Shown here piece after piece: positions 10,901-22,900 of a DNA stretch of 64,000 nucleotides. Where the stretch lies: contig CM046841.1 in NCBI GenBank assembly GCA_025618425.1, positions 8,967,154 to 9,031,153 of the forward strand. The letters are read 5' to 3'. Every line of letters begins with the position of its first letter. The stretch's first letter is position 1. This DNA comes from Heliocidaris tuberculata. Lineage: Eukaryota > Echinodermata > Echinoidea > Camarodonta > Echinometridae. The notes beneath the pieces are model-generated. The model saw only the letters and a program-made list of their open reading frames with translations. It did no database searches and was not told the DNA's origin. The position numbers and the translations under genes were made by a program.

Positions 10901-13900
10901 GAGAAAAAGAAAGAAAAAGAGAATGAAAAAACAAGGAGGAAGAAGAAGGAGAAGAAAGAGAAGAAGACATGCGATGGTTTACCTTTTGCCAGGATTCATC
11001 CATGACCCCTGTAAACATGACCTTTGGTCTCACATCGCTGACACGTCTACGTAGAGATGGGCTAAGAGCCGCCATCTGATCTGTCTGCTGCTGAGATCTC
11101 CTTGCTGGGCTAGCAGAGGGGGATGGCTGGCTGGTAGGGAGGGTGGCCTGCCTGGATTTCTTGGCAGGGGAGGATTGGGGTGGGGTAGCAGCTGCACCTC
11201 TCTTTCCTCTGGTCTTCACCTGGTCACATACAATGACACAGACAATGATATTGATACACAACTCATACTGTACCACTTTGTTTTCAGCTTATTATTACCT
11301 GTGTGCTAAGTGACGTGGCTTGTGATGATACTAACAACAGTAAATGCCAATCAAGGCTCAAAATCAGCAGTTGCCTGGGGGTCACTGAGCATACTTCACT
11401 CTTCTCAAGCATCTCATCTACTTTTCCTTCTTCCTCCTTATTGCAGGGCATAGGGACATATTGCGATATGCGCTATATAAATATGGTATATTATTATTAT
11501 CATTATGGAAAATTATAAGGCAAAGCAGGACAATATCAATGTTTTGTTATCATAGCATTTTCATGTGGCTGTGATCTCATATCAAGGGCATGTACAATGT
11601 AGAACTATTGAAGTGTCCATGTTTACAAATAAATAAGCGTCATGTGTCTGGTAGTAGAACAACATGAAATATGAAAATAGAAATGGAGCTCACCACTTCA
11701 GTACTCTTGTCTTGCTCTGTGCTTGGCTCTTTTCTTTCAATGTCTTTTGAGTCTTTTGATGTTTTACTTGCAGTAGCTGGTGCAGCAGCTCTTCTCCCTC
11801 TTGGAGCAGGGGTTGCCATGCTGTCACCAGCTGCCGATTCTTCTGCAGGTTTCTGCTTCGGAGTAGTAACCTGTCTCCCTCTTTTGCTGTTATTGCTTGA
11901 ACCTTGTTTAACATCTTCTGATTTCCCCGTCTCTGCAGAGGCTTCTGAGAGTTTTGTGGTAGCTCTTCTCCCTCTCTGCGTAGGAGTGTTCTCATCAGCT
12001 GTTGATTCTTCTTTGTTGGACGATGCATCTTGTTTCACAGCAATGACCTGTCTCCCTCTTTTGGTGGTCTCTCTTGAATGTTCCTTGACTGGTTCTGCTT
12101 TTCCTTTCTCCTCAGGTTCTGTGATCTTTGTGGTAGCCCTTCTCCCTCTCTGAATTGGAGTATTTGTGTTCTCTTCAGCTTTTGATTCTCCTATGTTGGA
12201 CGAAGTATCTGGCTTTGTAGCAGGCACATGTCGACCTCTTTTCCTGCTTTCTTTAGAATCTTGTTCAACAAGTTTTGATTGTTCTTTTTCTACAGATGCT
12301 TCAGCAACATTTGCAGAGGATCGTCTCCCTCTAAAACTAGTCTGCACTGTCTCTGCTTCGATTTCCTTTTGAGTCGAGGATGATGACTCTTTCTGTTGCT
12401 TTTGTCTGGAAGGTCTTCCCATAGCCTTGGGCACAGCAAATACACCAGCATCTGTGCTGCTTGTGTCTTTGGCCTCCTGCTTTGATGATTGCGTTTGGCT
12501 CCCAGTGGCTTTGTCTGTACTTTCTGAATCAAGAAATCTTGCAGGCATTGTTCTCCTCCTTCCACTATGCCTTACATTGGTCTCCTCTGTTTCTTTTGTA
12601 GACTTTTCTTGGCTTTCACTTGTTGCTCTTCTGCTTCTCCTCGAACTTGTATCCTGTGATTCTCTGTCTTCACGGACACCTTGGTCACCATCTCCTGAAA
12701 TTTGGGCTTTTGTTTTGCCTCTTGTACTTGGTTTAATAGCCTCAGATTGAAGTTCCAATGTTTTTCTACTCTTATTTTTCTCAGGCTCCTTTTCTTGTGT
12801 GTCTGGATTGACTTCTGGCACAGTGCCTCTCTTTGTTCTTTTACTTCTAACTTCCCCATCATTTTGGGAGTCTGTCTTTTCACCCCTTCCTACCCTCTTA
12901 GACACCTCCCTCGGGCAATCATCCTGTGATGCTGTTTCATCTCCTTTAGCTCCTCCTTTTCTTTGTATCCTGCTGCTACTTTGTGTTGATTGACCATCTA
13001 CCTCAGTCTCCAATGTTTCCATAGCAACTTGTCCTCTCCTGGTCCTACTACCAGCTTTCTTCTGACTATCTTGCGAATCTGACGTTTCTTCCTTTCCTGT
13101 TCCTCCTCTTCGTGACCTCCTGACTCCAGGGCCAGAGGTCGATGGCCCATCATGTTCCTCAGCAACCTTCTCACTAACTTTCTGATTCCTTGTTCCTCTG
13201 GTTGGTCTTGTGCTGGCCTCAACTTCAGCAAAGTCTCTTATGCTGGACGCAGTGGATGATATTGATGCTGTATCATCACTATCACCATCATCTACAACCT
13301 CAGCAATTCTTCGTGATCTCCTTGTCCCAACAGAATCGGAAACAGGTTTTGTAGTTGCACTTTCTTTACTATCCTCACTAGTTTTCTTCCCCCTTTTACT
13401 AATTCTTGTGAGATTCTTTCCTATTTGTACAATAGTTTGCAATGCTCTCCCTGTTCTGCTTACCTCAGAACCAACAGATGAGATGCTACTATCAGAAAGC
13501 TCCCTTTCATCTTTGACATTTGATCCTCGCCTTGATGATGGTCTTGGATTCTCTTCATCAAATTCCTTCTTCCTGGTCGGTTTAGCATCGGTCACTGTAA
13601 GCAGTTCATCAACAGTCTTCAGATCCCCATCAGGCTCCTCTGCCACCTTACCGCCTCTTTGTCTCTTTCCCCTCTGCACACTCTCATTTTTGGTAGTCTG
13701 CGCTGACGAATCAGCTGCTACCGGCTCAAGAGCTCCTCCTTTCCTCTTTTGTCTGGGTTTGGCTGTCACTTCATCATTTTCGGCTTTAGATCTAGTGCTC
13801 CTTCTTCCAGCAGTTGCATCATCTTTTGTTGTAGTGTCCAAGTCTTCATCTTTGTTCCTCTGTGAAACCCTGGATCTGCTTCTCCTAGCTCCAGTTGATG

Positions 13901-16900
13901 GTGACTGGCTCTTAGGTGCCACTGAGCTCTTGTTATTTTTAGGTTGGCGTTGAGACCGCCGTCCGCTTTTCTGAGTCTCACTCTCTTCATCACTTTCACC
14001 GGATTGGCCTTCTTCTTCATCGTCAGCAGGTTCGAAAGTTACTCTCCTCGCTTTGATAGCTTTCCTTTCTGGTGTATTTGGCTGCTTCAGACAGGATCTT
14101 GAGGGTGACTGAGTCTTGAAGATTGGGAACCTGGAAGAGGTAGTGGCTTGGTCATCACCATCCTGACTGTCTGGTACTTGCTGTGAAACAGAAGAAAGAA
14201 ACTAGAAGAATTTTCAACCGCGCACGGTCGTAATTTATGCCTCCGCCAGATCATTGCCCCTCCCATATGCATGCATGAGCCAAGTCTGAAGATGATCCGT
14301 TAAATGGTTCTTAAGTTATCACAAGAACAAGCCATTTCTATGTATTTTATTGAACTCAGTGACCTTGAACTTTAACCTCATGACCCCAAAATCTAATCAG
14401 ACCATTGCCCCTCCCGTATGCATACATGAGCCAAGTCTGAAGTTGATCTGTCAAATGGTTCTTAATTTATTGCAAAAACAAGCCATTTTAATATATTTTA
14501 TTGAACTCTGTGACCTTCAACTTTAACCTCATGACCCCAAAATCAAATCAAGGCATTGCCCCTCCCATATGCACACTCCAGCCAAGTCTGAAGTTGATCC
14601 GTCAATCAGTTTTTAAGTTGCAAGAACGAACCCATTTTCATGTAACATTTTTATGTATTCTATTGAACTCTGTGACCTTGAACTTTAACCTCCTGACCCC
14701 AAAATCTACTCAGACCATTGCCCCTCCCATATGCACACTCCAGTCAAGTCTGAAGTTGATCCGTCAAATGGTTCTTAACCCTTTCATGACAGGAATTATT
14801 TAAAGGCTAAATTGATCACATTTCGTTCTTCAAACTGGCAACAATAATATTTTTCTTTGAGTGCTACATGGTTCTAACAAAATGCAATGTCTTTGAAAAC
14901 AATATACATCATTAGAAACTTAGTCGAAAAGTTGAAAAAATTGCCAATTTTGATAAAAAATAGTGATTTTGAACCTCTCAATGTGTTGCCAATTTAAGGA
15001 TTATGGAGCTTATTCTCCTTTTTGAAATTCCTGGCATCAAACGCAATATGGTCATGCATCAAAAATGGACACAATGTGTGTAGAAATTTTTTCTTTTTCT
15101 ACTCCTGTATCTGGTTATTTTTTAGAGCTCTGAATCAAAAGTTATTGAGCCAAACCACAAAATGTGGTCAATTGTCTTGAAAGGGTTAAGTTATTGCAAG
15201 AACAAGCTATTTTAATGTATTTTATTGAACCCTGTGACCTTCAGCTTTAACCTCATGACCCCAAAATCTAATCAGCGCATTGCCCCTTCCATATGCACAC
15301 TCCAGCCAAGTCCAGAGATGCCAACCTCTCAACACAAAAAAACAGACTGGCTACCTTAAAAAATCAGATTTTCCATAGAAAAATCAGATTTTCACGAAAA
15401 AAATGTGACATGCATTATTAGCACGGTAAATCATGAAAATAAGGACCCGAAAGTGTTCACGAACATCTACTGATAAAAAAACTGAATCATAAAAACTGTT
15501 AAAGTGTCTCACTTGTCATTCAATCTGCAAAGTTAAAAAAAAAAAAAAAAAAAAAAAAATTAAGTGCCTCTTTCATGTTTACTGTTATTGTGGGTGTGGG
15601 TGTGGGTGTGTGTGTATGTGAGTGTAAGGTTGGGTGAAGCCTTGGATATGCATGTGTTTAACTGAAGAGACTAAATTTGCTTTTTATACCATTCACAAAT
15701 ATAGTACACTATCACACCATGGTGGTTTTTCTCATACCTTAAAAATAAAAGAAGTGTTTTGAAAACGCAGAAGTACATACATGTATGATTTACGTTTCAT
15801 TTTGGGGGAGTCTAAATTTGGTAAGATTGTGCCATTCATCTACTCAAATATACTGTGAGATGAATTTATCATCAAATATTACATGTAGTATTCAAATAAA
15901 TGATGATAAGTAAAGTGTTTCCAAAAATGAAATTTCTTTAAATAAGCAGCTAAGTGAGGCATTTACTGCCAGACTCCTCCCCCGAAGTTCAGGCAGCCGA
16001 GGCTGTTAAGAACAGCTCAGAGTACCGGCGGCATCATGACGGAGTACTGGCGAATAGAGAATAATTTCATCAGTTTTTAACTAAATGCAGAGAAAATAGG
16101 GACAAACAAAGTCCAAAAATACAGTTTCTGACAATTTCTGTTCTGAAAAATGTCATGCACGACCAAAATCAGCCTTGGAATTTAGGGGTGAGCTCGGTGA
16201 AATCGCGAGTTTGAGTGCACATGCAGCACATATATATGCATCACAGTACGGTGGGTGCCACTCCTAATACTGACACGGGGGTACTTAAGACAAAATAATG
16301 TGAGACAAATACGACGGACTTCTATACAATTGTATCAGCGATAAAATACCCCTGTCACAATCGCTTTCTTAAAGAGGTTTCCCCGGTGAGAAAAGTGCGA
16401 TAAACTCCCAAAATGAGGTTTTGATTGTTTTATTTTTCAAAGAAAAGAAGAAGGGTAAAAAAATCGGGAAATCGTATTTTTTATAGGTAATACCGTATTG
16501 TCGTATTTTACTGTTTTTATCGTACTAAATACGATAAAATCGTACTAGTTGGCATCTCTGCAAGTCTGAAGTTGATCAGTCAATCGGTTTTTAAGTTATC
16601 GCAAGAACGAACCATTTTTTTGTATTCTATTGAACTATATGACCTTGAACTTTAACCTCATGACCCCAAAATCTAATCAGCGCATCGCCCCTCCCATGTG
16701 CACACTCAAGCCAAGTCTGAAGTTAATTCGTCAATCGGTTTTTAAGTTATCGCGAGAAAAAAACCCGTACGGACGGACGACCCGAAAACATAATGCCTCC
16801 GGCTACCACCTACGGTGGGCAGAGGCATAAAAACAAACATTGATAATTGTACGATTGATGACAATGTTCGCAGTCCACCACTGTTACTCCACATAACATA

Positions 16901-19900
16901 CCCAATAGTGTTCTTGGGCATAGCTTATCTTTGCATTAAGCTAAAAATATCTTTGCATACAGCTAAATGTATTTTTAAGGATAAAGGGTAATATGCCACA
17001 AAGATTGAAAAAGAGCTCTTGCAAAGGGATAATGATCCAAAGTACAAATCATTTCTGTTACGGAGTTGCAATGCACAAATTTTGTTGGGCATATACAAAT
17101 TTCATTCAAGTTAGTTAAAATCTGTTCGATGGTTCTCAAGTTATTGCAGTTTCAAGATATTTTCTGGGTGTTTAATCACTTTTATAACTCTGTGACCTGT
17201 AACAATTGACTTCTTCAACAAATAATAAAACTTACTGTATCACTGCCCTGCATTCCATATGCCTGAGTACTTTCTATTTCACTATCTCCCGTTTCCATGG
17301 CATTATCTTCCTCTGCTCCATATGGCACTGTTGGGTCTGTTTCATCACCGTGCGAGCAGGATGCGTTATTTTCTCCTCCAGCACCATATGGCTGAGTGGA
17401 GGACATTTCTAAGGTGACCGATGATGGGGGCGTAGGTTCTTCTGGTGTCTCATCTTCATTAATAACACCATATGGCTGTGTAGCATCAAAGACAACATCA
17501 TCACCAGGGTTACTGGATGGTGCATCTTCTGCACTTGCATCATCTGATGGTCCTTCGTAAGGCTGGGTGGCCTCAACCTCACAAGGTCCAGGGCCTTCCT
17601 TCTCGACACGATTCTGCTCAGTTCTATAATTCAAGAAATATTCTTGAGATCCACCGTCCATCTCACTCTCCATCTCAGTGCTGTCATCATCGCGATCAGG
17701 GTTCGATGGAGCTAACTTTAGTCTATCCTCTCTTGTGTCATCACTATTTCCATCTTTCACCTTTGTGTCCTTTATTGCACTTTTCTCTTCTTCATCTTTC
17801 TTCCCCTCCTCCACATCTGTGTCATCATCATCAATGTCATTGTCAGCCATCGCTATAGGAACAGTAGCCATATCTTCCACACCTGCAATCTTGGCAGTAT
17901 CAATCATCTTGGAATCTACACCCTTCACTCCCTCGTCCTCAACATCAGTATCATCATCATCCATTTCTATGGGAACTGTAGCCATGTTCTCTACATCTCC
18001 AGTCTTGTCGCTACTGAGCATCTTAGAGTTTGTTTCCATGGTTTCTTCTTCATCTGTGGCATCATCATCATCATCTTGACCAATAGCAACAGTGGCCATT
18101 TCATCTACACCAATGACAATATCAGGGGTAAGAGAACAGAAGAACTTAATATATTAAGATGATCCTCTAAACATGATGTGAACTGCAATTGATCGTCAAT
18201 TTGTTCAAAATCATATCTTTAACCACAGAATGCTTTAAATCCTTTAAATATTGAATCAACGTGCTTTTTTTTTTACGTCTTCAATTAAATCATCAAAGAA
18301 ATCATTAATGGATGAAATAGATAAAATTTATCAATGAAGCAGATATATAGGATATTGCAAATCCCTCTGTTTTTGTCTTGTACATGTACTTGTCCATGCA
18401 CATACTGAGCATGACACAAATCTGCAATACTTCTGGTACCTGGAATGTTCATATGACTCCACCCCCCCCCCCCCCAATATCTCCTCTGGCCTTGTCCCAA
18501 CTTCTTTCTTCCCAGAGTACTGTAAAACCAGTTTCGCATTCAAGAAACTTTCATGACTTTTCATGCTGCAACAGCAATTCATCTTTACACTGAAATTTTG
18601 CAAAGTGTGAAGGCTGCATGTTGCATAAGTGTCTCGTTTTACAGTATTCACTGACAATAATAAACAGTCCAGCATTCCACAAACAGTGTAATAACCTATC
18701 AAAAAGCAAGCCTCATATCCATACTTACCGATCTTATTTTCATCATATCCGATGACAGCTTGTGTCTCTTCTTCCATTCCTCCCTCCTCAATGCCTGTTT
18801 CTGAGCCTGAATCTGAGACTATACCATCACATACTTGGGTGGGTTCATCAAAGATGTTTTTTCCACTTCTAGCCTGCAGTGATGAGAGAAAAACACATCA
18901 AATTACGTTGCTCTGTTTGACTGACTTACAGCTTATCTTTAGTTTTGGTAAGGAAATGTGATTCAATAGTCCAAACAAAATCCAAAAAATAGTCTTGTGT
19001 AAGTGTTTAATTTAATTTCATTCCATTATCATTTATTTCCTTTCATTTTACTTTTCCTAAATTCTTCTAAACACCCCATAACAGGCGCAGCCCTACACTG
19101 CAATTAACTCCTCATAAAGTCGGAAAAGCTTTTGAATTCCTAACGGCTACTGAGGCTGTGTGCTGAGAGAGGAGCAAAAATCCTCGAAAATTCACCTTCT
19201 TGTAGCTCCCTTATTTGGGCCTTAAAAATCATGAAAATTCCAGAGTTCATAGGAAATGATGATATTATGCTTCATATCAATTTTCACTGAAAACGGTTGA
19301 GTATTTTTTGAGATACAAGTATTTTTCTGTTTCAGATTACCGTAAAAAGAGGTTTTGTTTTTTTTCCCCGACACAAATCTGGGATGAAATGAATATGCAA
19401 ACAACTGACATATTGCTAGACTTTAAACTCTAGTCTCACTCCCTGCACAGTTTCAAGTTTGCACAGTTAGTAGTTTTGTGTAAAACTGCCATCAAAAATA
19501 GAAGAAAAGGCATTAAAAACCTGGAAACGTACAACTACATGTATCTTCGAATGATTTTGCCTCTATGTCATCCTTTTGCCTCAGCATGCGCTCACGTCGA
19601 TCAACTGTTTCCTGGGCCCTGTTTCATAAAACTTGTCATCAAGGACAAGTTGCAATAACTGTAAGTTATAAGCTACGAAATCCTTGCAATCCAATCGGCT
19701 GAGAGCAAATTTGTCACTGACAAGACACTTGGTGAAACGCCCAGTTTACTCTCAATGTGTATATGTACGCCTAGCCTGTACGCTGCCCAATGGCATACGT
19801 GTATGCATAGATGCTAGCTGTCTGTATGTTGCAGGTAGGTCGAGGTCGTCGACGTGACCACTATATACAGCGCGCGAGGTAGATTTTTTTATAACTGGGG

Positions 19901-22900
19901 GGAAAAATTGCTACAGTCCTATCCCGTGAGTTGTACAGTTGCAGCAATCCACCTTTAATTTATTTTTAATAATTTTAACATTACGCTAATTGATTTCTTA
20001 ATTATTAATCTTAGATCTATATTAGATCTATGTCATTCTTTAGCTATATATTGGCCTTTACTTCAGCATGTTTTATCATGATAGTCCAACACACCGCTGA
20101 GTCGAGTGTAAAATATCCTGCATGTACATGCACGGAGTACTTGTACACGGGACTACACTCGAGTGGAAGCCATCCTGCATGCACCGCTATACGTGGGACT
20201 ACATGTCAACTTCCGCGAAAAACGATTGAGGGTTCATGAATGACATCGCTTTCGATTTTTTCCCGACATAACCGTTTGATAATTATGTAAAGATGTTTGG
20301 AGGATCTCCTCAATATACTTTGATTTTTCACATCTGAAAGTTTCGATCTTGCGCAATGATGGCAAATATGAAAAATACTGCTACATTTTCAGACTGAAAA
20401 AAAAAGAAAAAGAAATGGCTCCTCGTTTCTCTAAGTTTTCATGAACTTAAACATGATTTTGACTATGAATGATAATAATTACGAGTTAGAGCAACTCTTA
20501 TTCTAGAATTTGACGTTTAGTTCATTTCATTTGGTTGTTTCTAGGGCGAGATTTCACAGTTTAGCTGAGACTCTTCCGTACCGGTTTCACATAAACAAAT
20601 TGTTTTTTTATGCAAATTAGGCAGGATGGAGTGAAAGCTATCGGTGTGCTAATTGCAGTGTAGGGCAGCGACTGATAAGTGGGTTCTCTTCACAAAAGAA
20701 TATACCAACAGCCTTTCACAGAGGCTTACCACTTTAATACCAAAAGCCTTTAATTGTGGAATACTCACTTACTATGAAAACCTACAGAGAACATTTGACA
20801 CTTAAATTTTTGGGTGGGATTTGCTGCCCATTGGCATGGAAGGGGTTAAGAACCAAGTATACCTGTTTAACTGGGCTGTCATCTACATCACTAGAAGCTG
20901 TGGAGGAATCCAGGACTAGAGTTTGGCTATCTGAAAGAAAGCATGAAAACAAACATACATGTACATTAAGTCTCATGTGCACATGAACTACCAGCAAATA
21001 AAAAAGGAAACCCCTTGGAAAAGTCAAATTTCTTTTAAAAAATCAAGAAAGACAGGCCAAGTTCAACAGTATGCTCTCGTAGCCCACTGTGTCATCTTCA
21101 ATTTGATGGCTGAGCAACAGAAATTTCCCCAAAACACATCAGATCGGACTCTGCCAAAGGTTTTGATATAAGGTTTACCTAACCTCTGGACAAATGGTCA
21201 CAATCAATTATTGTTAGAAACATTTTATTCCCCATTTCTTGTTTGAGTATTCCTTGTAAAAGTGAATATACAGAAATTGATAGTCAAGAAAAATATCAAG
21301 ATTATGAATTCTCTCCTCAAAAATTCTAATAATCAAAAATATATGAAGAAATAAAGCATGCAGCTCAATTTGTCACCACCAGGTTTTGGTTCCCTTGTAC
21401 ATCCTTGGACAAGGTATTTTACCCACATTTGTCCCTCTTTACCCAGGTGTATTAAATGGTTACCTGGCAATGCTGGGGTAATAAATAGTAGGGCTCTCAG
21501 GAAGAACAGTATTAATACTGATGAGGCTACCCTGGGTAAATAAGACCATACTATTATCACTATTATCTGACCATACCCATAGAGTAATCAATCCTAGTAC
21601 CAAAGTCACATGTATTATGCAGTCAGGAATGAAGGCTTACATTTCTTGGGTGTACCCTGCTGCCTGGAATCATTTAGTCCCACAGCTTGGGTAGGAGCTT
21701 CTAGCATACTCTGCCCAACCTCATCTAAATCTAGAGAGTTAAGATGGAAGAGAAATATGAATTGGCATGTGTAAGTACATTCAATACCAAATGTGACCAG
21801 GCACCACAAACCACCAAAAAGTCGCACTGTGTGATTTTCAGTTAGAGCTCAATCAATGTGTTTTTAGTTGGCATGGTCAAATTTCAGTTTGGGGTATTTC
21901 CTGAAAGAATATACTTTTTTCTAAGTAATCTAAAAATTTGGAGGCACCAAACAATCTAAAAGTGGTATTTTTGACAGTTTTTTTATTAGACTTATGTGTG
22001 TCTTCTCAGGATTTTGTGGTATTATATTTCTTTTTTACGACCCTGAATACTTGTCTCATTTTGATCTCCCATAACTTTTAAACAGAGAAAGTTCTTGCAT
22101 TGATAGTTGTGCACTATGATGAACAGGATATGACTAATTAGTATGTCAAGTTTTAGGACAATCTGATAATCCCTTCATAGAATTTTTTTATTGAGTTCTA
22201 ATCCTCCTTTTGTCACCTTAGCACAACACCTTACAAGTCAGTGTTTCAATAGACTGCAAACTTTAAACCCCTATTTTTCAGAAGTAACATTATGAGGGAC
22301 TGTGCATTCTTCTCTTTGTACAGTGAGTTAGGAACATCCAATGCTAATGAGTTGTATATCATTTTAAAGCTGAGAATCTCCTCTTTCAGAATCAGACCTT
22401 AACTAAAAATTCATAGCTGGTGACTTTTTGGAGGGGTTTTGTGGTGCCTGGTCACAAATAGAAAATTGATTTACAAACATGCATGTTCATTACCTGATTA
22501 CAGATCCTCAATCTCCTTAAATCCTAAACAATATGTCTAACTTGTCAGCTACATGTATATACCTGAATGTCAGTGTGTATTCTTTCATGAAAGAATGATA
22601 CATGTTTATGAGACAAATTTTTAATTAAAATATAATGATTATGTGAAAGTCATAGATCTTCAATTGTTCATTCCTTGTCCTCATTCTCTTTCCACTGTTT
22701 TTCTTTCTTCTCCTGCAAGAGTATACAACAATACAGGAAAAAAAAAAAATTCCCATCAATTACTAGAAAAATTATTATTTAGGGGTTGATACTTTTTTTC
22801 CTTTACAGAAACATCTTTCTTGACTGTGCAATATATAACAAATATATATACATGTACATAGAATCAACAAAAAAATAATTGATAATACAGGACATAGTGG

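Larger units (their letters stand above)
14235..16831. mobile_element. Composite element with TTTATGCCTC ends and tandem ~145-bp repeats, MDC1 intron 14
   Basis: Ends TTTATGCCTCCGCC and (other strand) TTTATGCCTCTGCCC are inverted. Inside are about five copies of a unit of about 145 bases, with phrases CATTGCCCCTCCCATATGCA, AAGTCTGAAGTTGATC and ACTTTAACCTCATGACCCC. Two other elements have inserted into the array (14779-15185 and 15313-16560). It starts 55 bases from exon 15. Confidence 0.7.

Noticed and set aside
10809..10982. Extension of MDC1 exon 16 past its donor (Ser/Pro-rich tail)
   Set aside because: A consensus donor at 10982 follows the FTGVMDE strand and joins in phase to the BRCT1 core; the tail is the purine tract read in frame.
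13210..13953. 247-residue plus-strand frame opposite MDC1 exon 15
   Set aside because: Antisense shadow of the low-complexity Lys/Arg/Ser/Glu exon; the minus-strand frame is longer, correctly spliced and homologous to MDC1.
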